Positions 1 to 13,334 are shown, numbered from the stretch's first letter. The stretch: DNA of 64,000 nt from Catellatospora methionotrophica (GCF_011297335.1 NZ_JAAOTJ010000002.1:372001-436000), one strand, 5' to 3'. Notes: generated by a model not told the origin, from the sequence alone. A program made the numbers and translations.

Positions 1-1
1 C

Positions 2-5392
<5,391 letters not shown>

Positions 5393-5411
5393 CGCCCGGT
5401 GAGGCTCGTGG

Positions 5412-5969
5412 TCAGGACCCGGCCGCGGCCGCCGCGCGTTTGCGAGCGCGGAAGGCCGCGGCCTTCCGTTTGTTGCCGCAGACCCGCATCGAGCACCATC
5501 GGCCGCCCCCGGAGCGGGTCGTGTCGTAGAACGCCCACCGGCAGATGTCGCTGGAGCACGCCTTGAGCCGCGACCAGTTGCCGTCGGCCATCGCCTGCAC
5601 GATGACGGCCAGGAACGCGCCGATCGCATGGTCGACTCCGGTCGACGCGGCGGCCAGCCGGAAGCCGTCGGCGCTGAAGACGGGACGCAGCTGCACCCGG
5701 TGCGCCACCTCGCTCAGGTAGGCGGCGGCCTGCTCGGCGGCGGTGGAGGTGACGCCGTCGTGGTTGACGATCAGCAACTGGCGTACGGCCTCGCGCAGCT
5801 CGATCACGCGGACCAGATCGGCATCGCCGACCTCCGTAGCGCCGTCGATCAGTTCCAGGTGCCGCAGCCAGGCGGCCAGGTCCCCGGTGTTCGGCAGCGC
5901 TTCGACGAGACGCTCCAGGTCGCAGGTGTTCACCAACTCGCGGACCAGCCGCAGCCTGCCCTCTTCCAC
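5412..5969 (-). CDS. CGNR zinc-finger (ABATE-domain) transcriptional regulator
   Basis: A 185-residue protein with an alpha-helical N-terminal stress-sensing-like region and a C-terminal zinc finger. The finger has an LKACSSDICRWAFYD segment followed by WCSMRVCGNK, giving four cysteines in the CGNR arrangement, then a basic tail. Members are thought to be DNA-binding regulators, often of secondary metabolism. The GTG start at 5967-5969 is chosen because a full GGAGGTGA ribosome binding site (plus-strand 5976-5983) lies six bases upstream. It converges on the polyketide synthase gene with a 19-base gap and diverges from the PadR gene. Regulation of the neighbouring PKS is plausible but only inferred from position. 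Confidence 0.88.
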   Translation of the reverse strand: MEEGRLRLVRELVNTCDLERLVEALPNTGDLAAWLRHLELIDGATEVGDADLVRVIELREAVRQLLIVNHDGVTSTAAEQAAAYLSEVAHRVQLRPVFSADGFRLAAASTGVDHAIGAFLAVIVQAMADGNWSRLKACSSDICRWAFYDTTRSGGGRWCSMRVCGNKRKAAAFRARKRAAAAAGS

Positions 5970-6015
5970 GTGACGTCACCTCCAAACGCATGATACCGGT
6001 TACGGCATCGGCGCG

Positions 6016-6044
6016 TTGACCTACTGTGCGCGGCTATGTAGTGT
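6016..6044 (+). promoter_or_regulatory. Candidate promoter of the PadR gene, probably leaderless
   Basis: TTGACC (6016-6021) is followed after 17 bases by TAGTGT (6039-6044). A start point about seven bases downstream falls on or next to the ATG at 6052, and no ribosome binding site is visible. The mRNA is therefore probably leaderless. The surrounding TATGTAGTGTAG sequence is of the kind PadR proteins bind, so autoregulation is likely. Confidence 0.5.
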
Positions 6045-6051
6045 AGCCCGC

Positions 6052-6396
6052 ATGGTAGACGGATCTGCCGGACAGGCGCTGAAGCTGGAGCAGGACCTGC
6101 GCAAAGGCGTCCTGGTCCTGGCCGTGCTGTCCCAGCTCAGAACCCAGCAGTACGGCTACTCGCTACGGCAGGCGCTCGCCGAGCGCGGCATGCCGATCGA
6201 AGAGGGCACCCTCTACCCGCTGCTGCGCCGGCTGGAAAGCCAGGGCCTGCTCGCCTCCCAGTGGCAGGTCGACGACGGGCCACCGCGCCGCTACTACACC
6301 CTCAGCGCGCACGGCGCTGAGACCTACCGCGAACTGACCGGGGCCTGGCGGTCGCTGACATCGGTCGTGGACCGCCTAGTAGTTGAGGAAGGCTGA
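6052..6396 (+). CDS. PadR-family transcriptional regulator
   Basis: A 114-residue winged-helix regulator. LEQDLRKGVLVLAVLSQL is the first helix of PadR, and YGYSLRQALAERG through EGTLYPLLRRLESQGLLAS is the recognition helix and wing of the family. PadR proteins repress adjacent membrane or efflux genes and are released by small ligands or stress. An in-frame codon further upstream would extend the protein, but the ATG at 6052 gives the normal family N-terminus and fits a leaderless transcript. Its stop is three bases before the next gene, so the two form an operon. Confidence 0.92.
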   Translation: MVDGSAGQALKLEQDLRKGVLVLAVLSQLRTQQYGYSLRQALAERGMPIEEGTLYPLLRRLESQGLLASQWQVDDGPPRRYYTLSAHGAETYRELTGAWRSLTSVVDRLVVEEG

Positions 6397-6399
6397 GAG

Positions 6400-7365
6400 A
6401 TGGACGACCCGAAGGCCATCATCGAGACGTACGTCAGGGACGTCGTGCGCCACCTCCCGCGCCGCCAGCGCCACGACGTGGGCTTCGAACTCCGGTCGCT
6501 GCTGAACGAGGACCTCGACGGGCGAGCCGCCGACAGCGGCCGCCCCGCCGACGCGGCCATGGCACTGGAGCTGCTCACCGCGTTCGGCCGCCCGCAGGAG
6601 GTGGCCGACCGCTACCGGCCGGCCGGTTTCACCGTCATCCGCCCCGCCGACGCTCCCCGGTTCGCCTGGATCGCGCTCGGCGGCCTGGTCCTGCAGTGGG
6701 CGGTCACCCTGATCGACGCGTTCACCAGCCCGGTCGCCACCGACGAGTGGGTCTACGCCGCGAGCTGGTGGGGGCGGCTGACCACCTGGTGGCTGAGCTG
6801 GGGACTGGGTGCGTTCTGGTGGCCGGGCTTCCTGATCACCTTCACCCTGATCAGCGCCGCGCTGGGCCGGCACCGCCGCGAGACCAAGCCCTGGGCGCCC
6901 CGGCGCACGATCGACCGCGACCACGTCAACCGGCCCGCGATCGTGCTGGGTCTCGCGTTCGGCGCCGCCGGAGCCACCTTGATGATCGCCCTGCCGTGGC
7001 TCGCCGTCTGGGCTCCGGGCCTGCCGCAACCGGTGCTCGACGCGTTCACCTTCGACCCGCGGTTCCTGCGCGAGCGGGCGATATGGGCACTGCCGCTGTG
7101 GGCCGCCGGCTTCGCCGTCAACACGATCGTGCTGATCGCCGGGCGCTGGGAACGGCGTACCCGCCTGGCCGGCCTGGCCCTGGGCGTCGGCTGGCTCGTG
7201 GTGCTGGTCTGGTGGCTCGTCACGGGCCGGATCTTCGTCGACGAGGCCGCGGACGAGGCAGCCACCTTCGGTCTGCTGCTCGTGCTCGTCTTCGTCATCG
7301 TCGACATCGTCGTCACCGCCCGCCGCACCTCGGCCTCGATCCGGCCGCCGATGGTGCGGGCATGA
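6400..7365 (+). CDS. HAAS-domain (permease-prefix-like) integral membrane protein
   Basis: A 321-residue protein. Residues 1-75 are a soluble helical segment (IIETYVRDVVRHLPRRQRHDVGFELRSLL, with a later AFGRPQEVADRYRP) typical of the HAAS domain usually found beside PadR regulators. About six hydrophobic segments follow. PadR-HAAS pairs are thought to form signalling units in which the membrane protein controls or is controlled by the PadR regulator. Substrate and exact function are unknown. It is read in one transcript with the PadR gene and is followed by a strong hairpin at 7382-7413. Confidence 0.85.
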   Translation: MDDPKAIIETYVRDVVRHLPRRQRHDVGFELRSLLNEDLDGRAADSGRPADAAMALELLTAFGRPQEVADRYRPAGFTVIRPADAPRFAWIALGGLVLQWAVTLIDAFTSPVATDEWVYAASWWGRLTTWWLSWGLGAFWWPGFLITFTLISAALGRHRRETKPWAPRRTIDRDHVNRPAIVLGLAFGAAGATLMIALPWLAVWAPGLPQPVLDAFTFDPRFLRERAIWALPLWAAGFAVNTIVLIAGRWERRTRLAGLALGVGWLVVLVWWLVTGRIFVDEAADEAATFGLLLVLVFVIVDIVVTARRTSASIRPPMVRA

Positions 7366-7381
7366 CCGCCGCCTGATCCAC

Positions 7382-7413
7382 GCGGGTCGCTGGTCGCGGG
7401 ACCAGCGACCCGC
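7382..7413 (+). terminator. Hairpin terminator after the PadR-HAAS operon
   Basis: A perfect 14-bp stem (7382-7395 with 7400-7413) and a GCGG loop begin 16 bases after the membrane-protein stop codon. There is no strong T-tract, as is common in high-GC actinomycetes. Confidence 0.6.
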
Positions 7414-7512
7414 CCGGCCGCGCGCCGAGGTCGGGTGTCCGACGCAGCGGTGCCGACACGATGCCGCCGACTCACACTGAGTCAGCTATCGATCGACGCG
7501 GCAGGAGACATG

Positions 7513-8325
7513 ATGGACAGACTCGCCCGCCCCCGACGGTTCGCGCTGGCCGCAGTGCTGTGCAGCGCCGTCGTGGTCTCGCTGCCACCTTCCCCGGCGT
7601 ACGCGGCACCGCTGCCCGACGGCACCGTCCAGCGCCCCAAGTCCAGCACCGTGTACGAGCTCGCCGCCGACCGGCCGGCCTGGGCCGCGGTGGCCGTCTA
7701 CTCCCCGAACAACTGGAACGCCAGCCTGCTGGAGTCAACGGGCGCGTGGCTGGCGTCGAGCACCTATCCGGCGGGCAGGACCGAGTTCATCGCCGTCAAC
7801 TCGCACCTGCGGGGCGTCGCCGCGTATCGGGCCGAGGCGACCCGGATCACCGGATACAGCCCGTACATGCAGTGGCGGCAGGCCACGGCGAAGATCGTGC
7901 TGCCGGTGCCCGCCAACGACGGGGTGAGCGGCCCCGGCGACCCGGATCTGGCCTTCGCCTGGCTCGACAGCCGCGACGTGGTCAACGTCTATGACATGCA
8001 CCTGAACTACGGGGACATGTTCTGGGTCAACGCGACCCCGGACACCGGCTTCTACTTCCTGCCGAGCAATCCCTACGACCCGGCCACGTTCCTGCGCACC
8101 CGCGCCCAGTCCGTCGGCGTCCCGGGGATGCGGGTCGTCGGCAACTGCACGCTCTACCGGGCGGGGTACACCGGCTGGCACGGCGTGCTGGTGGTCTCCG
8201 ACACCGCGCCGGTGACGACCGTGCCCGCCGGTGGCATCGCACTCGCCCTGCACCGCTACGACCCGGCCCGGCCGGTCACCTGCCCCCAGCGCAACTTCCC
8301 GGACCCCACCCCGGCCGGTCCGTGA
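7513..8325 (+). CDS. Secreted protein of unknown function
   Basis: A 270-residue protein with a Sec-type signal peptide: basic RLARPRR, a hydrophobic core, then an SPAYA-AP cleavage site near residue 35. The mature part is rich in aromatic and beta-forming residues, with no catalytic motif I can recognise. Two consecutive ATG codons occur; the second (7513) is preferred because GGAG at 7504-7507 lies five bases upstream. It is not in an obvious operon: a terminator precedes it and a minus-strand gene follows. I do not recognise the family. Confidence 0.75.
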   Translation: MDRLARPRRFALAAVLCSAVVVSLPPSPAYAAPLPDGTVQRPKSSTVYELAADRPAWAAVAVYSPNNWNASLLESTGAWLASSTYPAGRTEFIAVNSHLRGVAAYRAEATRITGYSPYMQWRQATAKIVLPVPANDGVSGPGDPDLAFAWLDSRDVVNVYDMHLNYGDMFWVNATPDTGFYFLPSNPYDPATFLRTRAQSVGVPGMRVVGNCTLYRAGYTGWHGVLVVSDTAPVTTVPAGGIALALHRYDPARPVTCPQRNFPDPTPAGP

Positions 8326-8355
8326 CGGCCCGGTGAGGTCGCCGACACCGGCAGG

Positions 8356-8883
8356 TCAGCGGCGGACGTCGAGCATCAGCCGTGGCACCCGCCACCGGCC
8401 GACCTCGGCCGGCCATCGGGTCGGCGGGTAGGCCAGGCGCACGACGAAGTAGTTGAGGTATTCGACGACCCCGAACAGCCAGGCCCCCACGACGAGAGCC
8501 GCGCCGACCCCTCCGCCGGGAAACCAGTGGACGACACCGGCCAGCCCAGCCGCCAGCAGCGCGACGTTCAGCAGCCGCAGCGCCCGGTACAGGACTGCCA
8601 ATGGTTCGGGCATGGCGGAGCGAGCCACCCAGCGGCGGGCGAGCAGCCAGTAGACGCCCGCCTGGACCAGGATGGCGACCAGCGGGAGGACGGCCGACCA
8701 CAGCGCCAGCCGGTCGGTGGCGTCAGGCAGGCGCGGGCCGATCGTGGCGGCGCAGAGGAAGACGAAGACACCGGCGGCGGCCAGTTCACCGAGGCCGAGG
8801 CTCAGATAGCGGCGGCGCAGGCGAGCGCGCGGCGGCGGGTTCGCCGCACCGGCGGGTCCGGCGGCCGGGTCGGTGTCGTTCAT
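8356..8883 (-). CDS. Four-helix integral membrane protein of unknown function
   Basis: A 175-residue protein: a short polar N-terminus, then four hydrophobic segments (around GELAAAGVFVFLCAA, SAVLPLVAILVQAGVYWLL, LLNVALLAAGLAGVVHW and VVGAWLFGVVEYLNYFVV) and a basic tail. The frame stays open upstream to 9117, but the extra residues are low-complexity and would run through the hairpin at 8942-8976. The ATG at 8883 (MNDTDPAAG) is therefore the likelier start. No function can be assigned. Confidence 0.75.
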   Translation of the reverse strand: MNDTDPAAGPAGAANPPPRARLRRRYLSLGLGELAAAGVFVFLCAATIGPRLPDATDRLALWSAVLPLVAILVQAGVYWLLARRWVARSAMPEPLAVLYRALRLLNVALLAAGLAGVVHWFPGGGVGAALVVGAWLFGVVEYLNYFVVRLAYPPTRWPAEVGRWRVPRLMLDVRR

Positions 8884-8941
8884 ACCGCGGTGATCGCCCG
8901 AAGTTCCGCCGGTCAAACCAGTCCGGCCGGTGGCTGGACGA

Positions 8942-8976
8942 GCCGGCGGCCCGACGGTGTGCGTCGGGCCGCCGGC
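8942..8976 (-). terminator. Hairpin terminator between two minus-strand genes
   Basis: A perfect 14-bp GC-rich stem (8942-8955 with 8963-8976) and seven-base loop. It lies downstream of the small gene at 9008-9190 and upstream of the membrane protein at 8356-8883, so it probably separates their transcripts. Confidence 0.55.
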
Positions 8977-9007
8977 CGTGGGTGAAACACATGAGGCTGA
9001 CCGGCGA

Positions 9008-9190
9008 TCAGGCGGGCTCGCGTACGCCCCCTGGATCACCGCCGGGATCCTCCTCACCCGGCATCGGCTCGACCGGCGCGTCGGGCAGCACATCCGGCGT
9101 GTCCGGCAGCAGGTCACCGGGATCGTCCGGGACGGGCTCCCGCGGGTCGATCGGTGGGTACAGCTCAGGGTCGAGATCCGGCTGATTCAT
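9008..9190 (-). CDS. Small acidic proline-rich protein
   Basis: A 60-residue predicted protein starting MNQPDLDPELYPP, very rich in Asp, Glu and Pro (repeated DPxEP and PDxP patterns), with no Cys and no hydrophobic segment. It looks disordered. An upstream in-frame ATG at 9241 is possible, but the MNQPD start is preferred because the extension is basic and unlike the rest. A hairpin downstream (8942-8976) and the distinct composition support a real gene, but coding status is uncertain. Confidence 0.45.
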   Translation of the reverse strand: MNQPDLDPELYPPIDPREPVPDDPGDLLPDTPDVLPDAPVEPMPGEEDPGGDPGGVREPA

Positions 9191-9254
9191 GAGCCGGTCA
9201 TCCCCGCCACGGGCCTCGGTGAAACCGCGTCCGAGCGGCATGTCGGCGGGCCGG

Positions 9255-10103
9255 TCAGGCGAGCTTCACGGCGAGGTCGGTGACCTGCTCGCCGCCGCGG
9301 AACGCGCCGAGGTCGCGGGCTGCGCCCGTGAACAGGTTGACGCGGTACAGGTGGTAGGTCCCGCCGACCGACAGGGTGGCGTACCCGCGGGCGCCGACGA
9401 CCACGCCGTCGGCGACGGGGGAGTAGATGTCGAATCCGGCCTCGGTGGCGGCGTCGACGCCCAGCGCGCCGACGGGCGCGAGCAGGCCCGCGTTGGCCGG
9501 CGACTGGATGACCGTCTGGTCCAGCGCGGTGTCGAGGTCGTAGAGGGTGGTGCCGGTGGCGGGGTCGAGGTCGTTGTTGGTGTACGCGGCAGCGGTCACG
9601 CCCAGGGCGGGGGTGACCGCCGGCGGGTAGGTGAGGTCGGTGTCGGCGGTGGTGGTGTCGGTGGCCAGGTCGTGGCGCAGGTTCTGGCCGGTGTCGCCGA
9701 CCACGCGCAGCCGGTCGGCGGCGGGGTTGAAGTCGACGCCGTGCGCGGTGCCGGTCAGGGCGACGGTGAGCTGGCTGACCTTGGTGGCTACGGCGTCGGC
9801 GAACGTGTAGACGCCGCCCTGGTCACCCACGCCGTAGAGCAGGCGGTCCTGGATGCGGTAGTCGATGCCGACGATGCGGGTGTCGCCGACCAGGCCCGTG
9901 ATGGCGCCGATCGGGCGCAGCCGGCGCGGTCCGTCGATCTGGAAGCCCACCAGGCGCTGGTCGGCGGTGAGGCCGACCGCGGCGGGACCGTGGTCCTTGC
10001 CGCCACCGGCCACGGTCGGTTCGGCCTGAGCGGCGGCGGGCGCGGCGAGCACGGCTGCCGTGGCGGCGGCGAGCAGCAGCGCGTTCTTGATGCGAAGTTT
10101 CAT
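9255..10103 (-). CDS. Secreted DUF4394 domain protein
   Basis: A 282-residue protein with a clear signal peptide (MKLRIKNALLLAAATAAV, cleavage near AQA-EP at residue 28). The mature protein matches the DUF4394 beta-propeller-like family: IGAITGLVGDTRIVGIDYR early on and the hallmark GVDFNPAADRLRVVGDTGQN in the middle, followed by a YTNNDLDPATGTTLYDLD repeat. The biochemical role of this family is unknown. It is monocistronic, with a gene-free stretch upstream. Confidence 0.9.
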   Translation of the reverse strand: MKLRIKNALLLAAATAAVLAAPAAAQAEPTVAGGGKDHGPAAVGLTADQRLVGFQIDGPRRLRPIGAITGLVGDTRIVGIDYRIQDRLLYGVGDQGGVYTFADAVATKVSQLTVALTGTAHGVDFNPAADRLRVVGDTGQNLRHDLATDTTTADTDLTYPPAVTPALGVTAAAYTNNDLDPATGTTLYDLDTALDQTVIQSPANAGLLAPVGALGVDAATEAGFDIYSPVADGVVVGARGYATLSVGGTYHLYRVNLFTGAARDLGAFRGGEQVTDLAVKLA

Positions 10104-10447
10104 GTCATCCCCGTGGTCGGACGGTCACCCGGGCGGTGGCCGCGTACCGGGCTGATCATGCCGGGCATCGTCACGCAGGTCGTTTGTCCTTGAAGCAGGG
10201 AGTTTGTGTGTCGTGACTTGTCACCCGAGAGAGTGACGGCCTGCCGCTGCGGCCTAGCACAGAGGTCGCGATCTGGTCACTGCGGCGCATCTGACGGCCG
10301 ATCCGGATGAGCTGAGAACCGGGTTCGCCGAAAACGCACCGCCCCGGCCGGATACCTTCTCCGGCCGGGGCGGCGCGTCGGTCGCAGGGCCAGTGGAGGG
10401 CGGACCGCGACGGGCGACCAGCGGCACAGTGCCGCGGTCGGGGCAGG
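10104..10447. other. Gene-free stretch upstream of the DUF4394 gene
   Basis: 344 bases without a convincing gene. It holds the upstream region of the DUF4394 gene (promoter not confidently located) and the strong hairpin at 10339-10373 that ends the MerR gene. I see no further RNA gene or repeat. Confidence 0.6.
10339..10373 (-). terminator. Terminator of the MerR-type regulator gene
   Basis: A perfect 14-bp stem (10339-10352 with 10360-10373) and loop TACCTTC. Reading on the minus strand it is followed by GGTGCGTTTTCGG, giving a short T-run. This is the best intrinsic terminator shape in the first 20 kb. Confidence 0.75.
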
Positions 10448-10750
10448 TCAGCCTGGTGGGTGCTGCTGGTTCTGGCGTAGGGCCTCTTCGAGCTGGTCTT
10501 CGAGGATGATGATCCGGCACGCGGCTTCCAGTGCGGTGCCCTGATCCACCATCTCGCGGGCTCGGGCCGCCAGGCGCAGCTGGTAGCGGGAGTAGCGGCG
10601 GTGTCCGCCGGCGGAGCGCAGCGGGTTGATCAGTTTCAGTTCGTCTAGTTTGCGCAGGAAATCCGGCGTGGCGCCGATGATCTCCGCGGCCCGGCCCATC
10701 GTGTAGGCGGGGTACTGCTCGTCGCCGAACATGTCGTCGGGTTGGCCCAT
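10448..10750 (-). CDS. MerR-type helix-turn-helix regulator
   Basis: A 100-residue single-domain regulator. YTMGRAAEIIGATPDFLRKL is the MerR helix-turn-helix, LKLINPLRSAGGHRRYSRYQL is the wing, and RIIILEDQLEEALRQNQ is a short dimerisation coil. There is no separate ligand domain. The ATG at 10750 is chosen for the GGAAGGTGAC ribosome binding site just upstream; an in-frame extension to 10801 would read through the hairpin at 10769-10799. Upstream lie a 15-base palindrome and a 12-bp hairpin that suggest autoregulation. Short regulators of this type are common in actinomycetes, but their targets are mostly unknown. Confidence 0.85.
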   Translation of the reverse strand: MGQPDDMFGDEQYPAYTMGRAAEIIGATPDFLRKLDELKLINPLRSAGGHRRYSRYQLRLAARAREMVDQGTALEAACRIIILEDQLEEALRQNQQHPPG

Positions 10751-11459
10751 TGTCACCTTCCAAGTCGAGGGCCCCGGTGCCGAAGCAGCACCGGGGCCCA
10801 AGGGTTGTGGGTTATGACACCATCTGCCGACATTGTCGGCTCGTCGTATCCGCGGCGTCCGTCTGCGACGGGGCCGGGTGCGAGGATCGCGTAAGCGTGA
10901 CCGGAGACCACCTTTCGTTCGATGGGACCTGCGGTGTCCGCAACGGCTGAACTACGCCGACGCGGGCGATCCAACGGTGTGCAGCCCTCCCTTTCCTCAG
11001 TTTCCACGTGCCTTGCCGTACTGCGGCTCCGCCGGTGTCAGGACCCCACGCGACTTCCATGGCCCTGCACACGTACGGACGGAGCGCCCTTCAGGTGAAG
11101 CCCCGAACAGTGCTTCAGCCTCACCTGTCACCCGGGCCCTTCGTGCCCGGTCCTGCTTCATCGCCCTCTGGAGGGGCGGCTACGTCTGCGTCTTTACTCG
11201 TCTCATCTGCTGACTCCAGGAACTTTAGACGCCGCTCCCGAGGATGTCTAGTACCTCGAACCTAGATTTTATGGGCGTGTTCGTAAGTGCTATCTCCGGG
11301 ATCTGAGCGGGATAAGCTCCGCCGCCCACGCGGGGTGACCGCCGGATTTCGGTATCCTCCGCAGCCGGGACCCCCGTTCCCTACCCTGGCGGTAGGGCCT
11401 TCGGCCGTGCGCAGGCCGTGGCTCCAAGCGGCTTGCTGGGCAACTGCAAGGAGAGTGTC
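10751..11459. other. 709-base gene-free stretch with several stem-loops
   Basis: No reading frame here has a convincing start, codon bias and domain. Apart from the MerR control region, the part at 11092-11178 contains three successive inverted repeats: CAGGTGA 11092-11098 with TCACCTG 11121-11127; CCGGGC 11132-11137 with GCCCGG 11145-11150; and CGCCC 11162-11166 with GGGCG 11174-11178. An AT-richer patch follows at 11225-11310. It may encode a structured RNA or long leader on either strand. It does not match tmRNA, SRP RNA or RNase P RNA as far as I can judge. Confidence 0.4.
10769..10840 (-). promoter_or_regulatory. Candidate promoter, palindromic operator and leader hairpin of the MerR gene
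   Basis: On the minus strand, GCCGACATTGTCGGC (10826-10840, a 7-bp inverted repeat with one central base) overlaps a possible -35 CCGACA. After 17 bases comes CATAAC as a possible -10 (10811-10816). The transcript would then begin with a perfect 12-bp hairpin (10769-10780 with 10788-10799) that ends 18 bases before the start codon. The palindrome is a plausible operator for the MerR protein; the hairpin could stabilise the mRNA or attenuate it. Confidence 0.45.
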
Positions 11460-11765
11460 GTGCCTACGAAGATCACGTTGATGTTCGACAATCCCGCCAG
11501 CCCTGACGACTTCGAGCGCGCCTACGCGGACGCGAAGGCGGCCGCGAAGTCGTTCCCGAAACTCCAGCGACTGGAGTCGGCGAAGGTGTGGCCGAAGGAG
11601 GACGGCACCGCCACCCCCGCCTACCGGACACTGGACCTCTACTTCGACAGCTACGACGACGCTTCCGCCGCGGTCGCCACACCCGTCGCCGCCGAGGTCT
11701 TCGGCGCCCTGGCCGGGGCGAACGCCACCTTCACCGGCCTGTTCTCCGACGTCGAGCCCAGCTGA
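11460..11765 (+). CDS. EthD-family protein
   Basis: A 101-residue ferredoxin-like alpha/beta barrel protein of the EthD type. The start PTKITLMFDNPASPDDFERAY with later LESAKVW and a YRTLDLYFDSYDDASAAV segment is the usual EthD pattern. Members are small dimeric proteins of oxidative or aromatic metabolism, mostly without proven activity. The GTG start at 11460 follows AAGGAGAG at 11448-11455 with good spacing. It is followed at once by the convergent anti-sigma factor gene (four-base gap). Confidence 0.88.
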   Translation: MPTKITLMFDNPASPDDFERAYADAKAAAKSFPKLQRLESAKVWPKEDGTATPAYRTLDLYFDSYDDASAAVATPVAAEVFGALAGANATFTGLFSDVEPS

Positions 11766-11768
11766 CCG

Positions 11769-12548
11769 CTAGGCCAGCAGGCCGCGCAGCAGGCTTTCGC
11801 CGGAGTGGGCGGTGTCGTTGTCGAAGTGTTCGGCCGACACGTCGACCAGCCGGTACGCGCCGAGGTCGGTGTTGGCCGGGAGGGTGAACTCGCCGTCGGC
11901 GGCGCTGCCCAGGGTGCCGATGGAGAACATGCGCATCGTGTCGGGGTCGATCAGCCACACTTCGTAGTAGCCGTCGATGGTCGGCAGACCGGCCACGTGC
12001 AACCGCAGCCGGTGCCCCTGCACGAGGTGGGCCTGCCCGGTGGCGGTCTTCGGGGTGGTGCCGTACGCCGCCAGATCCGCGGCCGCCAGCACCGTCGGCT
12101 GCGCCACGACGGCCGGGCGGGTCCACCAGGATCCCACGACCGCCCCGATCACCAGGGCGACGGCGACGGCTGCGGCCGCCACCGACAACCGTGCCATCCC
12201 GCGGCGTGCACCCGGCCGGGAAGCACCGGACCTGCCGGGCGGGCGGGCGCTCGCCGACCGTGCCGCCACCGGCGCGACCACGGGCGCGGCAGGCTGCACC
12301 GGTGCCGGTGCCGGTGCCGGTGCCGGTGCCGCAACGCCGGTCTGCTGCGCGATCCGGTCCCACAGCTGTGGCGGCGGCGCGGGCAGGTCGCGCACCTGGC
12401 TCGACGCGGCGAGCACGATCGACAACTGCTGAAGGTCGCGCAGCTCGCCGCGACACTGCTCGCAGCCGGCGACGTGCTCTGTCGCGGCGGAGGTGTCCGG
12501 CTCGTCAAAGGCCAGCTGAATGAGCTGATCCTGAGTCAGGTGCTGCAC
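11769..12548 (-). CDS. RskA-type transmembrane anti-sigma factor
   Basis: A 259-residue protein. Residues 1-60 form the cytoplasmic anti-sigma domain with a zinc-binding signature (EHVAGCEQC). An Ala/Pro-rich linker follows, then one transmembrane helix near residues 120-140 and an extracytoplasmic RskA domain (YYEVWLIDPD, FTLPANTDLGAYRLVDVSAEHFD). It should hold the neighbouring sigma factor inactive until proteolysis after an envelope signal. The linker is encoded by five perfect GGTGCC repeats (12301-12330), which could vary in number. Its start lies inside the end of the sigma gene (44-base overlap), so the two are translationally coupled. Confidence 0.93.
   Translation of the reverse strand: MQHLTQDQLIQLAFDEPDTSAATEHVAGCEQCRGELRDLQQLSIVLAASSQVRDLPAPPPQLWDRIAQQTGVAAPAPAPAPAPVQPAAPVVAPVAARSASARPPGRSGASRPGARRGMARLSVAAAAVAVALVIGAVVGSWWTRPAVVAQPTVLAAADLAAYGTTPKTATGQAHLVQGHRLRLHVAGLPTIDGYYEVWLIDPDTMRMFSIGTLGSAADGEFTLPANTDLGAYRLVDVSAEHFDNDTAHSGESLLRGLLA
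12301..12330. repeat. GGTGCC hexamer repeat, five copies, inside the anti-sigma gene
   Basis: Five perfect tandem copies of GGTGCC encode an Ala-Pro stretch in the linker of the anti-sigma factor. Length changes would stay in frame and only alter linker length. Confidence 0.85.
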
Positions 12549-13101
12549 CGTCCACCTCCCATCGCCGTTTGATCGCGGCCATACCGCGTCGGATGTGGCT
12601 TTTGACCGTGCCCAGGGCCACGCCGGTGCGGTCGGCGATCTGCTGGTGGGTCAGGTCCTCGTAGAAGGCCAGTTCGAGCATCGTGCGCTGGTCGTCGGGC
12701 AGCCTGGCGAGTTCGTCGGCGACCACCAGCTGGTCGATGACCTGTTCCGCGGATGCGACCGGCGGCGGCTCAGGCTGCTGGGCTATCGCGTCCTCGACCC
12801 GGTCGGTGCGCTGGCGCACCCGGACCAGGTCGATGACTTTGCGGCGGGTGATGGTCAGCAGCCAGCCGAGCAGCCCACCGCGGGCCGGGTCGAAGGTCGC
12901 CCGGCTCAGCCACGCCGCCACGAACACGGCCTGGGTGATGTCCTCGGCGTCGGCGCGGTTACGCAGCAGCCGTGACGCCAGATGCAGCACCGCCGCGGCA
13001 TGACGGTCGTAGGTTTCGCGCAGCGCCGACTCGTCACCGCTGGCGAACCGCTCCGCGAGGTCGTCGACGACAACGTCGTCGGTCTGCTCGCGCTGTCGCA
13101 T
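12505..13101 (-). CDS. ECF RNA polymerase sigma factor (SigK-like)
   Basis: A 198-residue group 4 sigma factor. Region 2 runs through LRETYDRHAAAVLHLASRLL, DAEDITQAVFVAAW and GWLLTITRRKVIDLVR; region 4 through LPDDQRTMLELAFYEDLTHQ and GTVKSHIRRGMAAIKRRW. With the RskA-type partner downstream it resembles the SigK-RskA pair, which responds to redox or envelope signals. The frame is open further upstream to 13254, but the ATG at 13101 (MRQREQTDD) gives the normal length. Likely targets include the nearby DUF4397/sortase or fasciclin genes, which is inference by analogy with SigK regulons. Confidence 0.92.
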   Translation of the reverse strand: MRQREQTDDVVVDDLAERFASGDESALRETYDRHAAAVLHLASRLLRNRADAEDITQAVFVAAWLSRATFDPARGGLLGWLLTITRRKVIDLVRVRQRTDRVEDAIAQQPEPPPVASAEQVIDQLVVADELARLPDDQRTMLELAFYEDLTHQQIADRTGVALGTVKSHIRRGMAAIKRRWEVDGAAPDSGSAHSAGL

Positions 13102-13334
13102 CACCAGAGGGGTCGCCTTTCGTGGGCTCGCTGAGACTCTAACCGCCGCACTCACACCGCCTCCTGCTGCCCGCTGCCCAGACGCCTTCGCTGGGCCATA
13201 CGACCGCGAGGGGCTATGTGGACGCAGCCGGTGACCTATGTCTCGCCGGTGCATCCGGGGGCCGGACGGCGGCCGTAGCCCCCACTGACGGCGCGTTGAC
13301 GCCGTCAGAGGCAGACACGAATCGAGGACACGTG

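Noticed and set aside
7435-7512. Upstream in-frame start for the secreted protein at 7513
   Set aside because: It would place 26 extra residues before a good signal peptide, and the ribosome binding site fits the ATG at 7513.
10986-10998. GAGGAAAG-like sequence (minus strand) resembling RNase P RNA helix P4
   Set aside because: The rest of the P4 consensus and the conserved ACAGAA and 3' P4 strand are missing, and the surrounding sequence does not fold like RNase P RNA.
10753-11007. Minus-strand frame of 84 codons upstream of the MerR gene
   Set aside because: It runs through the leader hairpin and candidate promoter, and its composition is not protein-like.
12301-12330. Short tandem repeat considered as a CRISPR or regulatory repeat
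   Set aside because: Five adjacent hexamers without spacers, in frame, encoding Ala-Pro in the anti-sigma linker.
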